DNA of 12,504 nt from DATACZ01 sp036258795 (GTDB taxonomy: Bacteria; Actinomycetota; CADDZG01; JAHWKV01). The notes below the pieces were generated by a model, which did no database searches, had not been told where the DNA came from, and saw nothing but the letters and a program-made list of their open reading frames with translations. This document shows, one piece after another, positions 1 through 5,474 of this stretch (position 1 is its first letter; every line of letters starts with the position of its first letter). The DNA lies in NCBI GenBank assembly GCA_036258795.1, contig DATACZ010000115.1:1-12504 (forward strand), read 5' to 3'. The translations under genes and the position numbers were made by a program.

Positions 1-1
1 A

Positions 2-334
2 TGGGTCACTACCGATGATGCAGCAGCCTCAGTGATGGCCGCGGTGACTGAGGCGCCCGCTGGTACGTACAACGTCGTTGATGACGACCCGGTGACGCGG
101 CAGGAGTTCGACGAGATTCTGGCGGCCGCGGTTGGACGAAAGAAGTTGCGGCCGATGCCTGGCGTTTTCGTCAGGTTGATGGGCGACAAGCTAGACCACG
201 TGTTGCGATCGCATCGGGTGTCTAACCGGGCGCTTCGTTCTGCCACGAGCTGGAGGCCGCTATACGCCAGCGTCAGGGATGGAATACCCGCGGTGCTCAC
301 CGAGATGGGCAGCGGCGGCCGCCCATACAACTAG
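2..334 (+). CDS. NAD-dependent epimerase/dehydratase family protein, C-terminal fragment
   Basis: An open frame enters from the left edge without a start and ends at TAG 332-334, so only the last 110 residues are present. The first visible residues (WVTTDDAAASVMAAV) and the following GTYNVVDDDPVTRQEFDEIL stretch match the C-terminal substrate-side part of extended short-chain dehydrogenases. There an HVDD-like helix is followed by a GxYNVxDxxP strand and an helix. The Rossmann glycine motif and the catalytic YxxxK lie outside the window, so neither the substrate nor intact catalysis can be judged. The GTG and ATG codons at 32-37 are internal, because the homology-like sequence continues upstream of them. 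The family assignment is by remembered motif, not by search. The gene ends 10 bp before the oppositely oriented tRNA-Asn gene. Confidence 0.7.
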   Translation, partial: WVTTDDAAASVMAAVTEAPAGTYNVVDDDPVTRQEFDEILAAAVGRKKLRPMPGVFVRLMGDKLDHVLRSHRVSNRALRSATSWRPLYASVRDGIPAVLTEMGSGGRPYN

Positions 335-344
335 CGATGTCCAG

Positions 345-417
345 CTCGGGGGGCGGGACTCGAACCCGCAACCTATTGATTAACAGTCAACCGCGCTGCC
401 AGTTGCGCCACCCCCGA
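345..417 (-). tRNA. tRNA-Asn (anticodon GTT)
   Basis: Read on the minus strand, the 73 nt fold into a complete cloverleaf. The acceptor stem is TCGGGGG/CCCCCGA with discriminator G at 345, the identity base usual for tRNA-Asn. The D stem is GCGC/GCGC. The anticodon stem is GTTGA/TCAAT around loop CTGTTAA, with GTT at 382-384 on the complement. The variable loop has five nucleotides, and the T arm is GCGGG-TTCGAGT-CCCGC. The bases after the discriminator are CTG, so CCA is not encoded and must be added by nucleotidyltransferase. It decodes AAC and AAT codons. No convincing -35/-10 pair was found upstream; a TATTGT box lies about 15 nt before the mature 5' end. Confidence 0.95.
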
Positions 418-457
418 ATGAGGCGTCTTACGACAATAGCATCGTCGCTGACCCCGG

Positions 458-485
458 TTGGAAACACGACACTTTGGGGAATAAG
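458..485 (+). promoter_or_regulatory. Possible promoter of the YtxH-like gene
   Basis: TTGGAA at 458-463 and AATAAG at 480-485 are separated by 16 bp, each matching four of six positions of the housekeeping -35 and -10 consensus. The same bases can be read as a GTTG...GGGGAAT pair that loosely resembles SigB-type general-stress promoters. YtxH proteins are stress proteins in Bacillus. The predicted transcript would start about 20 nt before the ATG, leaving room for the Shine-Dalgarno. The match is weak, and only its position in front of a good ribosome binding site supports it. Confidence 0.25.
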
Positions 486-512
486 TCAGTGTCCCGGAGA
501 ACAGGAGGTCAT

Positions 513-869
513 ATGGGGTCTTTCCGCAGGGGAGTATTGATTGGTTTCGCTCTTGGATACACCAAGGGAGCCAAGGCTGGGCGGCAGCGTTATGAGCAAA
601 TCAAGGCCAAGCTCGACAAGCTGACCTCGACTCCTCAGTTCAAGCAGGTGAGCGAGCAGGCCACCTCCGTGCTAAGCAAGGGAATCTCTACGGGCAAGGA
701 TGCCCTCAGCACTGCCATGGGGAAGGCCAATGAGCTTCAGAAGGGATTATCGGGCTCAAAGGCGGGCTCCAATTCAGACTCAGGGTCAAGCGCCAAGACG
801 AGCTCAAGCGCCAAGACTGAGTCGGCATCAAGCACCAAGGCAGAACAGCCTGGCTCGGGCGCCAAGTAA
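513..869 (+). CDS. Small YtxH-like protein with a Ser/Lys-rich low-complexity tail
   Basis: The ATG at 513 is preceded by a strong Shine-Dalgarno AGGAGGT at 503-509, which decides this start over a GTG/ATG-like start further upstream at 474. The 118-residue product begins MGSFRRGVLIGFALGYTKGA, a short glycine-rich hydrophobic segment (residues 7-17). Then come the AGRQRYEQI motif typical of YtxH/general-stress proteins and a basic amphipathic region to about residue 75. The last 40 residues are almost only Ser, Ala, Lys, Gly and Thr. They include a 14-bp DNA repeat (TCAAGCGCCAAGAC at 786-799 and 804-817, period 18 bp), so the tail probably grew by slippage. The hydrophobic segment is short for a transmembrane helix. 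Function is unknown in this family; association with the membrane or with stress is only inferred. Confidence 0.75.
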   Translation: MGSFRRGVLIGFALGYTKGAKAGRQRYEQIKAKLDKLTSTPQFKQVSEQATSVLSKGISTGKDALSTAMGKANELQKGLSGSKAGSNSDSGSSAKTSSSAKTESASSTKAEQPGSGAK

Positions 870-875
870 TCCAAG

Positions 876-896
876 AGGAGCGCCCTAGGCGCTTCC
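876..896. terminator. Hairpin between convergent ytxH-like gene and rpoD
   Basis: AGCGCC at 879-884 and GGCGCT at 888-893 form a 6-bp stem around CTA, extendable by G-T and G-C pairs to 8 bp. It lies in the 73-bp gap between two convergent genes, which suggests a shared bidirectional terminator. Neither side carries a real U-tract (the minus-strand side reads TCTTGGATT), so termination efficiency is doubtful. A second small palindromic element lies at 901-913 (GATG/CATC arms). Confidence 0.4.
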
Positions 897-942
897 AACC
901 GATGGCGCGCATCAAGAACTCACCAACCTTAGCCTGGGTGCA

Positions 943-2157
943 TCACTCCAAATAGTCGCGGAGCTTCTGCGAACGCGAGGGATGCCGGAGCTTCGAGAGG
1001 GTCTTTGACTCAATCTGCCGGATCCGCTCGCGGGTGACACCGAACTCTTTGCCCACCTCTTCCAGGGTGCGCGGAGTCCCATCGTGAAGGCCGAACCGTA
1101 GCTGGATCACCTTCTTCTCCCTCTGAGAGAGGGTATGCAGCACGCTTTCGAGCTGCTCCTGGAGCAAAATAAAAGATGCGGCGTCGAGAGGGACCACCGC
1201 ATCCGAGTCCTCGATGAAGTCCCCTAGATGAGTGTCCTCCTCCTCACCGATGGGGGTCTCCAGCGAGACGGGTTCCTGGGAGACCTTCATTATTTCCCGT
1301 ACCTTGTCGGCGGAGAGCTCCATCTGCTCAGCGATCTCCTCGGCCAAGGGCTCTCGGTTTAGGTCCTGCATGAGCTGTCGCTGAATCCTGAGGAGCTTGT
1401 TGATCGTCTCGACCATGTGAACGGGAATGCGGATGGTCCGGGCCTGATCGGCGATCGCCCTGGTGATGGCCTGCCTGATCCACCAGGTGGCGTAGGTGGA
1501 GAACTTGTACCCCTTGGTGTAATCGAACTTCTCCACGGCGCGAATCAGGCCGAGGTTGCCCTCCTGGATTAGGTCCAGGAACAGCATTCCCCGGCCCACG
1601 TAGCGCTTGGCGATCGATACCACCAGCCGGAGGTTAGCCTCCACGAGCTTTCGTTTGGCCAGGCGGCCGTCCCGCTCGATTCGGCGGCAGATCTCCCGGG
1701 CTTTATCCGGAGTTAGTCTCCCCAACTCCACATCCAGACAGGAACGCTCCGCCAGGACCTCTATCTTTGACAGGTCGAACTTCCTGGTGTCGAAGAGCAT
1801 CTCCTCCGCCCACAGCCCGGCCTCGATCCGCATGGCGAGGTCCACCTCCTGGTCTGCGGTTAGCAGCGATACCTTGCCGATCTCCTTGAGATACATCCGG
1901 ACCGGGTCGTTGGTGGGAGCCTTGAGTAGCTCAGTCTCGCGACGGAAGTCCTCCACCGTCTCGTCGGGAGCTCCCGGCTCATGCTCGAGCACCTCCACAC
2001 CCTCCTCGGCGATGAGGGCGTAGACGCCATCGACCTGCTCGGCTGTAAGGGAGAGCCCGCCAAGGGAGTCGGCAATCTCGTCGGCGGTTAGCCAACCCTT
2101 CTCCTTGCCGCGGGCGACTAGCTCCTTTACGTCGTCGATCTCAGCGTCCTTCGACAT
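943..2157 (-). CDS. rpoD: Primary (housekeeping) RNA polymerase sigma factor, sigma-70 group 1
   Basis: The 404-residue protein directs core RNA polymerase to -10/-35 promoters. An N-terminal region-1.1-like helical domain (residues 3-60) is followed by region 1.2 (DPVRMYLKEIGKVSLLT, 84-100) and a non-conserved spacer. The highly conserved region 2 (NLRLVVSIAKRYVGRGM and FLDLIQEGNLGLIRAVEKF, then the KGYKFSTYATWWIRQAI melting/-10 segment) spans about 175-245. Region 3 follows at 250-320. Region 4 (345-404) holds the helix-turn-helix LEEVGKEFGVTRERIRQIE that binds the -35 element. The ATG is preceded by AAGGA at good spacing. The gene lies 19 bp behind dnaG, so the two are surely co-transcribed. 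Region 1.1 is intact, which marks it as the primary sigma rather than an alternative one. It lacks the roughly 100-200-residue N-terminal extension seen in mycobacterial SigA and Streptomyces HrdB. Confidence 0.97.
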   Translation of the reverse strand: MSKDAEIDDVKELVARGKEKGWLTADEIADSLGGLSLTAEQVDGVYALIAEEGVEVLEHEPGAPDETVEDFRRETELLKAPTNDPVRMYLKEIGKVSLLTADQEVDLAMRIEAGLWAEEMLFDTRKFDLSKIEVLAERSCLDVELGRLTPDKAREICRRIERDGRLAKRKLVEANLRLVVSIAKRYVGRGMLFLDLIQEGNLGLIRAVEKFDYTKGYKFSTYATWWIRQAITRAIADQARTIRIPVHMVETINKLLRIQRQLMQDLNREPLAEEIAEQMELSADKVREIMKVSQEPVSLETPIGEEEDTHLGDFIEDSDAVVPLDAASFILLQEQLESVLHTLSQREKKVIQLRFGLHDGTPRTLEEVGKEFGVTRERIRQIESKTLSKLRHPSRSQKLRDYLE

Positions 2158-2176
2158 AGAGTCCTTAATTTGTCGT

Positions 2177-3922
2177 CTATCTGTCGTCGAATCGACGTCG
2201 TTCGACGTCCAACTGCATTAACTCTTCAAAAATCGCATCGTAAACGTCGGCGTCGACCTGGGGGTCGAGCCGAAAGAGTTTAGCCCTTAAGTCCTCGATC
2301 TGCCTTCGTATCCGAAACTCTTCCAGCCGAAAGAAGACCTCCTGACGATCTTTTGTGATCGCCGGCGCCAAAGAAAGCTCGGCCGCAAAGCGCTTCGAGT
2401 CGTCGTCGGGAAGGTAATCCATCACGCTTCCTCGGGCAGAGTTCTTTGCAAGCTGGGACAGGGCTTCATACAAGACCCGATGTTCGGGCTGAGTAAAGTG
2501 GCCGGGAGTCAAAAGCTCCATGGCACCGTTCAAAGGGGCACTCGAGTCCAGAAGTATGGCCAGAGCCTCCCTCTCCACCTTCACGTGGCCCGGAAGGCGA
2601 GCCGGGCCAGACGGGCGAGCCCGGCGCTCTGAGTCGCCCGACTCTGCAATCTCGAGCTGAACCTGCTCCGGCGCCACGCCGATCCGAGAAGCCACCCAGA
2701 AGCCGTGCTCGCTCCTAGCCACCCGGTTCGGCTCCCAGGAAAGGAGGTGTGCCGCCGAGCGAACCGCCCGAGCCTTGCCCTCCGGCGTCTCGAGGTTGTG
2801 CCGAGAGATCTCCCTTTCCAGGACGAACCTCATGAGCGGGATCGCACCCTTTAGTATCGGCTGAACTCCGTCCTTACCCTCCGACAAAGCCACGTCCGCG
2901 GGATCCTTGCCGGCCGGCAGTGGAGCGACCAGCACTTCCAACCCGACCCTGCCGTGTATCCCGAAGCCCCTCTCCGAAGCAACCGAACCGGCCGCGTCGG
3001 CATCGAATGCCAGCACCGCCCGGTCGCAGAACCGCTTTATCAAGCTGAAGTGCTCCTCACCGAGAGCGGTACCGCAGGTGGCAACCGCGTTGGTGATTCC
3101 CACCTTGCGGAGGGCTATCACGTCGGTGTATCCCTCGGTAACCACTGCCTCAGCCGACCTCACCATCTCGGCCTTGGCCCGGTCCAGCCCAAAAAGGATC
3201 TTGCCTTTGCTGTAGATCGGCGTCTCAGGCGAGTTGATGTACTTCGGCTGGTCGTCGCCCAGGGCTCTGGCTCCGAAGGCAACGACCTGCCCGGTCAGGT
3301 TCGAAACGGGGAAGATCAGTCGATTCCTGAACAGGTCGCGATGCTCACCCTCCCCCACCACCCTCGCCAGGCCGGCATCCACGATTTCCTTCGAGGTGAA
3401 CTTCCTTTGAAGGAGATAGCGGTAAAGGGTATCCCTGCCCGACGGGGCATAGCCCAGCCCCCATGCTCCGGCGTCACGTTGGTTGAAACCACGCTTTTCC
3501 AGGTACCGGCGAGCGGAAGCGGCCTCTCCCCCGCGGTCCAGGTGCTCAGCGAAGTACTCCGCGGCCACCCGGCAAACCTCCAGTAGCCGGGAACGCTGGC
3601 CGCCCGACTTATCTGCAGGCCCTTCGTACCGAAGGTTGAGACCAACCCGGTCCGCAAGCCGCTCCGCCGCCTCGGCAAACGTCAGCCCATCCACTTGCTG
3701 GATGAACCGAAAGATGTCGCCGCCGTTGCCACAACCGTGGCAGTAGTAAAGGCCCTTGGAGGGGTCGACGGTAAATGAAGGGGTCTTCTCCTGATGGAAG
3801 CAGCACAGCCCCTTGAAGACACGCCCGGCCTTTTTCAACTTCATGTAACCGGAGACGATGTCCACCATGTCGGCGCGGTCACGCAGCTCCTGAACGTCCT
3901 CCGCGACGATTCGGCCCTTCAT
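2177..3922 (-). CDS. dnaG: DNA primase
   Basis: DnaG makes the RNA primers for lagging-strand synthesis and is recruited by the DnaB helicase. The 581-residue product has the three expected parts. The CHC2 zinc-binding domain has ligands C40, H43, C61 and C64 in KGLCCFHQEKTPSF...YYCHGCGNGGD. The catalytic core carries the RNAP-basic region near residues 195-255 and a TOPRIM fold with acidic residues E263 (TEGYTDVIAL), D307 and D309 (AFDADAAG). A C-terminal helical DnaB-interaction domain covers roughly 445-575. The canonical proline after the first zinc cysteine is a second cysteine here (C41). The ATG at 3922 is the only possible start in frame, since the upstream TAA is ten codons back. It aligns with the usual N-terminus of the family. 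The best Shine-Dalgarno-like stretch (AAAGGAG) is about 25 nt away, too far to serve this ATG directly. Confidence 0.97.
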   Translation of the reverse strand: MKGRIVAEDVQELRDRADMVDIVSGYMKLKKAGRVFKGLCCFHQEKTPSFTVDPSKGLYYCHGCGNGGDIFRFIQQVDGLTFAEAAERLADRVGLNLRYEGPADKSGGQRSRLLEVCRVAAEYFAEHLDRGGEAASARRYLEKRGFNQRDAGAWGLGYAPSGRDTLYRYLLQRKFTSKEIVDAGLARVVGEGEHRDLFRNRLIFPVSNLTGQVVAFGARALGDDQPKYINSPETPIYSKGKILFGLDRAKAEMVRSAEAVVTEGYTDVIALRKVGITNAVATCGTALGEEHFSLIKRFCDRAVLAFDADAAGSVASERGFGIHGRVGLEVLVAPLPAGKDPADVALSEGKDGVQPILKGAIPLMRFVLEREISRHNLETPEGKARAVRSAAHLLSWEPNRVARSEHGFWVASRIGVAPEQVQLEIAESGDSERRARPSGPARLPGHVKVEREALAILLDSSAPLNGAMELLTPGHFTQPEHRVLYEALSQLAKNSARGSVMDYLPDDDSKRFAAELSLAPAITKDRQEVFFRLEEFRIRRQIEDLRAKLFRLDPQVDADVYDAIFEELMQLDVERRRFDDR

Positions 3923-3983
3923 CGGATGCTCATAGGGCGCGTCACCACTCCTTTAGAGAAATGGGGAAGTGGTCGAATTTAAC

Positions 3984-4000
3984 ATCCGCGGGCCGCGGAT
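3984..4000 (-). terminator. Perfect hairpin just after dgt, possible partial terminator/attenuator before dnaG
   Basis: ATCCGCGG at 3984-3991 and CCGCGGAT at 3993-4000 form a perfect 8-bp GC-rich inverted repeat with one central base, or a 7-bp stem with a 3-nt loop. It begins four bases after the dgt stop codon. On the minus strand it is followed by GTTAAATTC rather than a U-run, so it is at best a weak intrinsic terminator, or an RNA-stability element inside the dgt-dnaG-rpoD transcript. Confidence 0.4.
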
Positions 4001-4003
4001 CTC

Positions 4004-5050
4004 TCAGCCTACCGGAGTCGAGGCGAATAGCCTCCCATGCTCCCGGAGCGCAAACCTATCGGTCATACCCGCGACGTAGTCGACTAGGCGGTTCTCGACG
4101 TCCTCTATCATGCTCCGGCGATCTGGGCGGTGCGCCTGGGAGCCGCCATCCGGCAGCTCGGATGAGTGATCCCGGTAGTACTCGAGTAGCTCGGTCACGA
4201 GTCGCTTCACCCTCTCGTGCTCTGGCCGCACCTCCGGCCGGTTGTAGACCCGGTCGAACATGAACTGCCTGGTCTCGGCCATGGCATCGAAGACCTCCGG
4301 CGTCATCCGGATCTGGTCCTTGCCCAGGCTGGCCTCTACCAGAGACCCCACCATTGCGTCTATCCGGGATGACGTAGTAGTTCCGAGAACTCTGTTCGCC
4401 TTTGCAGGCAGATGGCCGAGGGCGAGCACTCCGGCCCGAATGCCGTCATCGATGTCGTGGCTTATGTAGGCAATCCGGTCGGCGTATCGGGCCACCTGCG
4501 CCTCGAGAGTGGCCGGGAGCGGCATGGACCAGGTGTGGTTCAAGATGCCGTCCTTAACCTCCCAGGTAAGGTTGAGGCCTCTGCGTTCGAGATCGTCTCC
4601 CTCCCCTCCCCTCGTCTCCAGAAGATCAACTATTCGAAGCGACTGATGGTTGTGACGGAAGGGACGTCCCAGAAAGCTGGACAGGGCCTCTTCCCCGAGG
4701 TGCCCGAAGGGGGTGTGCCCCAGGTCATGGCCCAGGCAGATGGCCTCAACCAGATCTTCGTTCAGCTTGAGAGCTCTGGCGATCGTCCTCGCTACCTGGG
4801 AAACCTCTAGCGTATGGGTCAGGCGCACCCGGTAGTGGTCTCCGTCGGGTGCGAGGAACACCTGAGTCTTGTGGGCCAGTCGCCGGAAGGCCTTGCTGTG
4901 CAAAATCCTGTCCCGGTCGCGCTGGAAGCACGTTCGAAGCGGATGCGGCTCCTCGGGGATCAATCTGCCTCGCGACTCCGTGGACCGAGTGGCGTGGGGC
5001 GACAACGTTCTGGTCTCGTTGGCCTCGATCTCCAGGCGAATAGCGTCCAT
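4004..5050 (-). CDS. dgt: Deoxyguanosinetriphosphate triphosphohydrolase-like protein (HD-domain dNTPase)
   Basis: Enzymes of this family cleave dNTPs, classically dGTP, to the deoxynucleoside and tripolyphosphate, and so influence dNTP pools. The 348-residue protein opens with the family signature LSPHATRSTESRGR and the block FQRDRDRILHSKAFRRLAHKTQVFLAP (42-68). The metal-binding HD motif is seen as H79 (RLTHTLEV) and H108-D109 (CLGHDLGHTPFGHLGEEAL). The last metal ligand is expected in the YADRIAYISHDIDDGI segment (189-204). The ATG at 5050 has GAAGG immediately adjacent, too close for a normal Shine-Dalgarno. A TAAGAT box six bases upstream suggests a leaderless message. It is first in the dgt-dnaG-rpoD gene string, with 81 bp before dnaG. 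True substrate preference cannot be read from sequence. Confidence 0.92.
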   Translation of the reverse strand: MDAIRLEIEANETRTLSPHATRSTESRGRLIPEEPHPLRTCFQRDRDRILHSKAFRRLAHKTQVFLAPDGDHYRVRLTHTLEVSQVARTIARALKLNEDLVEAICLGHDLGHTPFGHLGEEALSSFLGRPFRHNHQSLRIVDLLETRGGEGDDLERRGLNLTWEVKDGILNHTWSMPLPATLEAQVARYADRIAYISHDIDDGIRAGVLALGHLPAKANRVLGTTTSSRIDAMVGSLVEASLGKDQIRMTPEVFDAMAETRQFMFDRVYNRPEVRPEHERVKRLVTELLEYYRDHSSELPDGGSQAHRPDRRSMIEDVENRLVDYVAGMTDRFALREHGRLFASTPVG

Positions 5051-5056
5051 CCTTCG

Positions 5057-5062
5057 ATCTTA
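5057..5062 (-). promoter_or_regulatory. Candidate -10 element for leaderless dgt transcript
   Basis: On the minus strand TAAGAT fits the TANNNT -10 pattern and ends six bases before the dgt ATG. That spacing would place the transcription start on or next to the start codon. No recognisable -35 was seen. The call relies only on this hexamer, its spacing and the poorly placed Shine-Dalgarno. Confidence 0.3.
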
Positions 5063-5086
5063 AACGGCGGATATGACGCTTAGCTG

Positions 5087-5108
5087 CGGTCCTGCGACAC
5101 CAGGACCG
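5087..5108. repeat. 8-bp inverted repeat upstream of dgt
   Basis: CGGTCCTG at 5087-5094 and CAGGACCG at 5101-5108 are perfect arms around a 6-nt loop. No U-tract follows on either strand, so it is not a standard intrinsic terminator. Three bases further on (5111-5122) is a perfect 12-bp palindrome, CGCCCTAGGGCG. Both sit between the terminator at 5124-5157 and the dgt start. They could be operator sites or RNA structures in a dgt leader. No matching regulator family is recognised. Confidence 0.5.
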
Positions 5109-5123
5109 TTCGCCCTAGGGCGG

Positions 5124-5157
5124 AAAACAAAGTACGCCGGCTAACTCGCCAGCGTAC
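5124..5157 (-). terminator. Strong intrinsic terminator downstream of ppdK / structured RNA
   Basis: On the minus strand GTACGCTGGC pairs with GCCGGCGTAC (10 bp, one G-U pair) around loop GAGTTA, followed directly by TTTGTTTT. This is the textbook arrangement, and it is directional because the plus-strand side has only AAATTGG after the stem. It ends transcription coming from ppdK or from an RNA gene in 5160-5465, about 75 bp before dgt. If the upstream structure can switch pairing, it could instead be a conditional attenuator for dgt. Confidence 0.85.
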
Positions 5158-5465
5158 AAATTGGAATGGTAATATTTGATTCTAAGCCGGTGTCTGTCCA
5201 ACTACCTCCGACAGGCATCGTACTAGGCACCATGGCTCTCCGGCAAGTACCCTTCCGCCCTTGTCGGGAGCCATGGTTTCTACGTACGAGTTTAGGCACA
5301 GGCCGGTTTCGCTAATGCCCCGGAGCATGTGCGTGCTATGTGCCACTCCCGACTGGAAGCACCACCTGAGCTAAGGTGCGAGACGACCCTGGTCTGAGGG
5401 CGACTCAAAACGCCTTGGAGCCCGAATGGCCAGGTCGCCGAGCACCGCTACTTAGTGCTTCCCCC
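5124..5465 (-). ncRNA. Candidate structured non-coding RNA between ppdK and dgt (family not recognised)
   Basis: The gap 5051-5474 contains no plausible ORF. Its minus strand is tiled by inverted repeats that can form at least seven stems, given here as plus-strand arm positions: 5441-5445/5455-5459, 5399-5404/5434-5439, 5363-5367/5374-5378, 5295-5300/5339-5344, 5218-5223/5284-5289, 5229-5238/5268-5277 and 5194-5198/5210-5214. The sixth is a perfect 10-bp pair (ACCATGGCTC/GAGCCATGGT) nested inside the fifth, and it continues inward through CCG/CGG and CAAG/CTTG. A strong terminator closes the 3' side, which sets the strand. The 5' boundary is uncertain because no promoter was recognised before it, so processing from the ppdK transcript is equally possible. 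RNase P, tmRNA and SRP RNA hallmarks are missing. Structure was found by eye, not by a folding program. Confidence 0.5.
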
Positions 5466-5474
5466 GTGATGGGG

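Noticed and set aside
337..540. 67-codon plus-strand ORF over the tRNA and ytxH-like start.
   Set aside because: It reads through the antisense of tRNA-Asn and has no Shine-Dalgarno or homology-like features.
2954..3586. 210-codon plus-strand ORF antisense to dnaG.
   Set aside because: The dnaG frame carries the primase motifs throughout. This is a third-position GC artefact.
5184..5202. Minus-strand ACAGACACCGGCTTA resembles the conserved 3' region of RNase P RNA (ACAGAAYCCGGCTTA).
   Set aside because: The partner GAGGAAAGTCC element, the AACCGCC region and the GGTAAACCC region are absent. A full-length RNase P RNA would also have to extend into the ppdK coding sequence.
5425..5465. Minus-strand CACTAAGTAGCGGTGC looks a little like the Alu domain of large bacterial SRP RNA.
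   Set aside because: The SRP helix-8 core (GGAAGNAGCAG around a CCGGAAGG tip) is missing, and the GGCGGAAGGG loop at about 5251-5260 cannot form it.
5160..5474. tmRNA in the ppdK-dgt gap.
   Set aside because: There is no GGUUCGA T-loop, no matching acceptor ends with CCA, and no recognisable tag reading frame.
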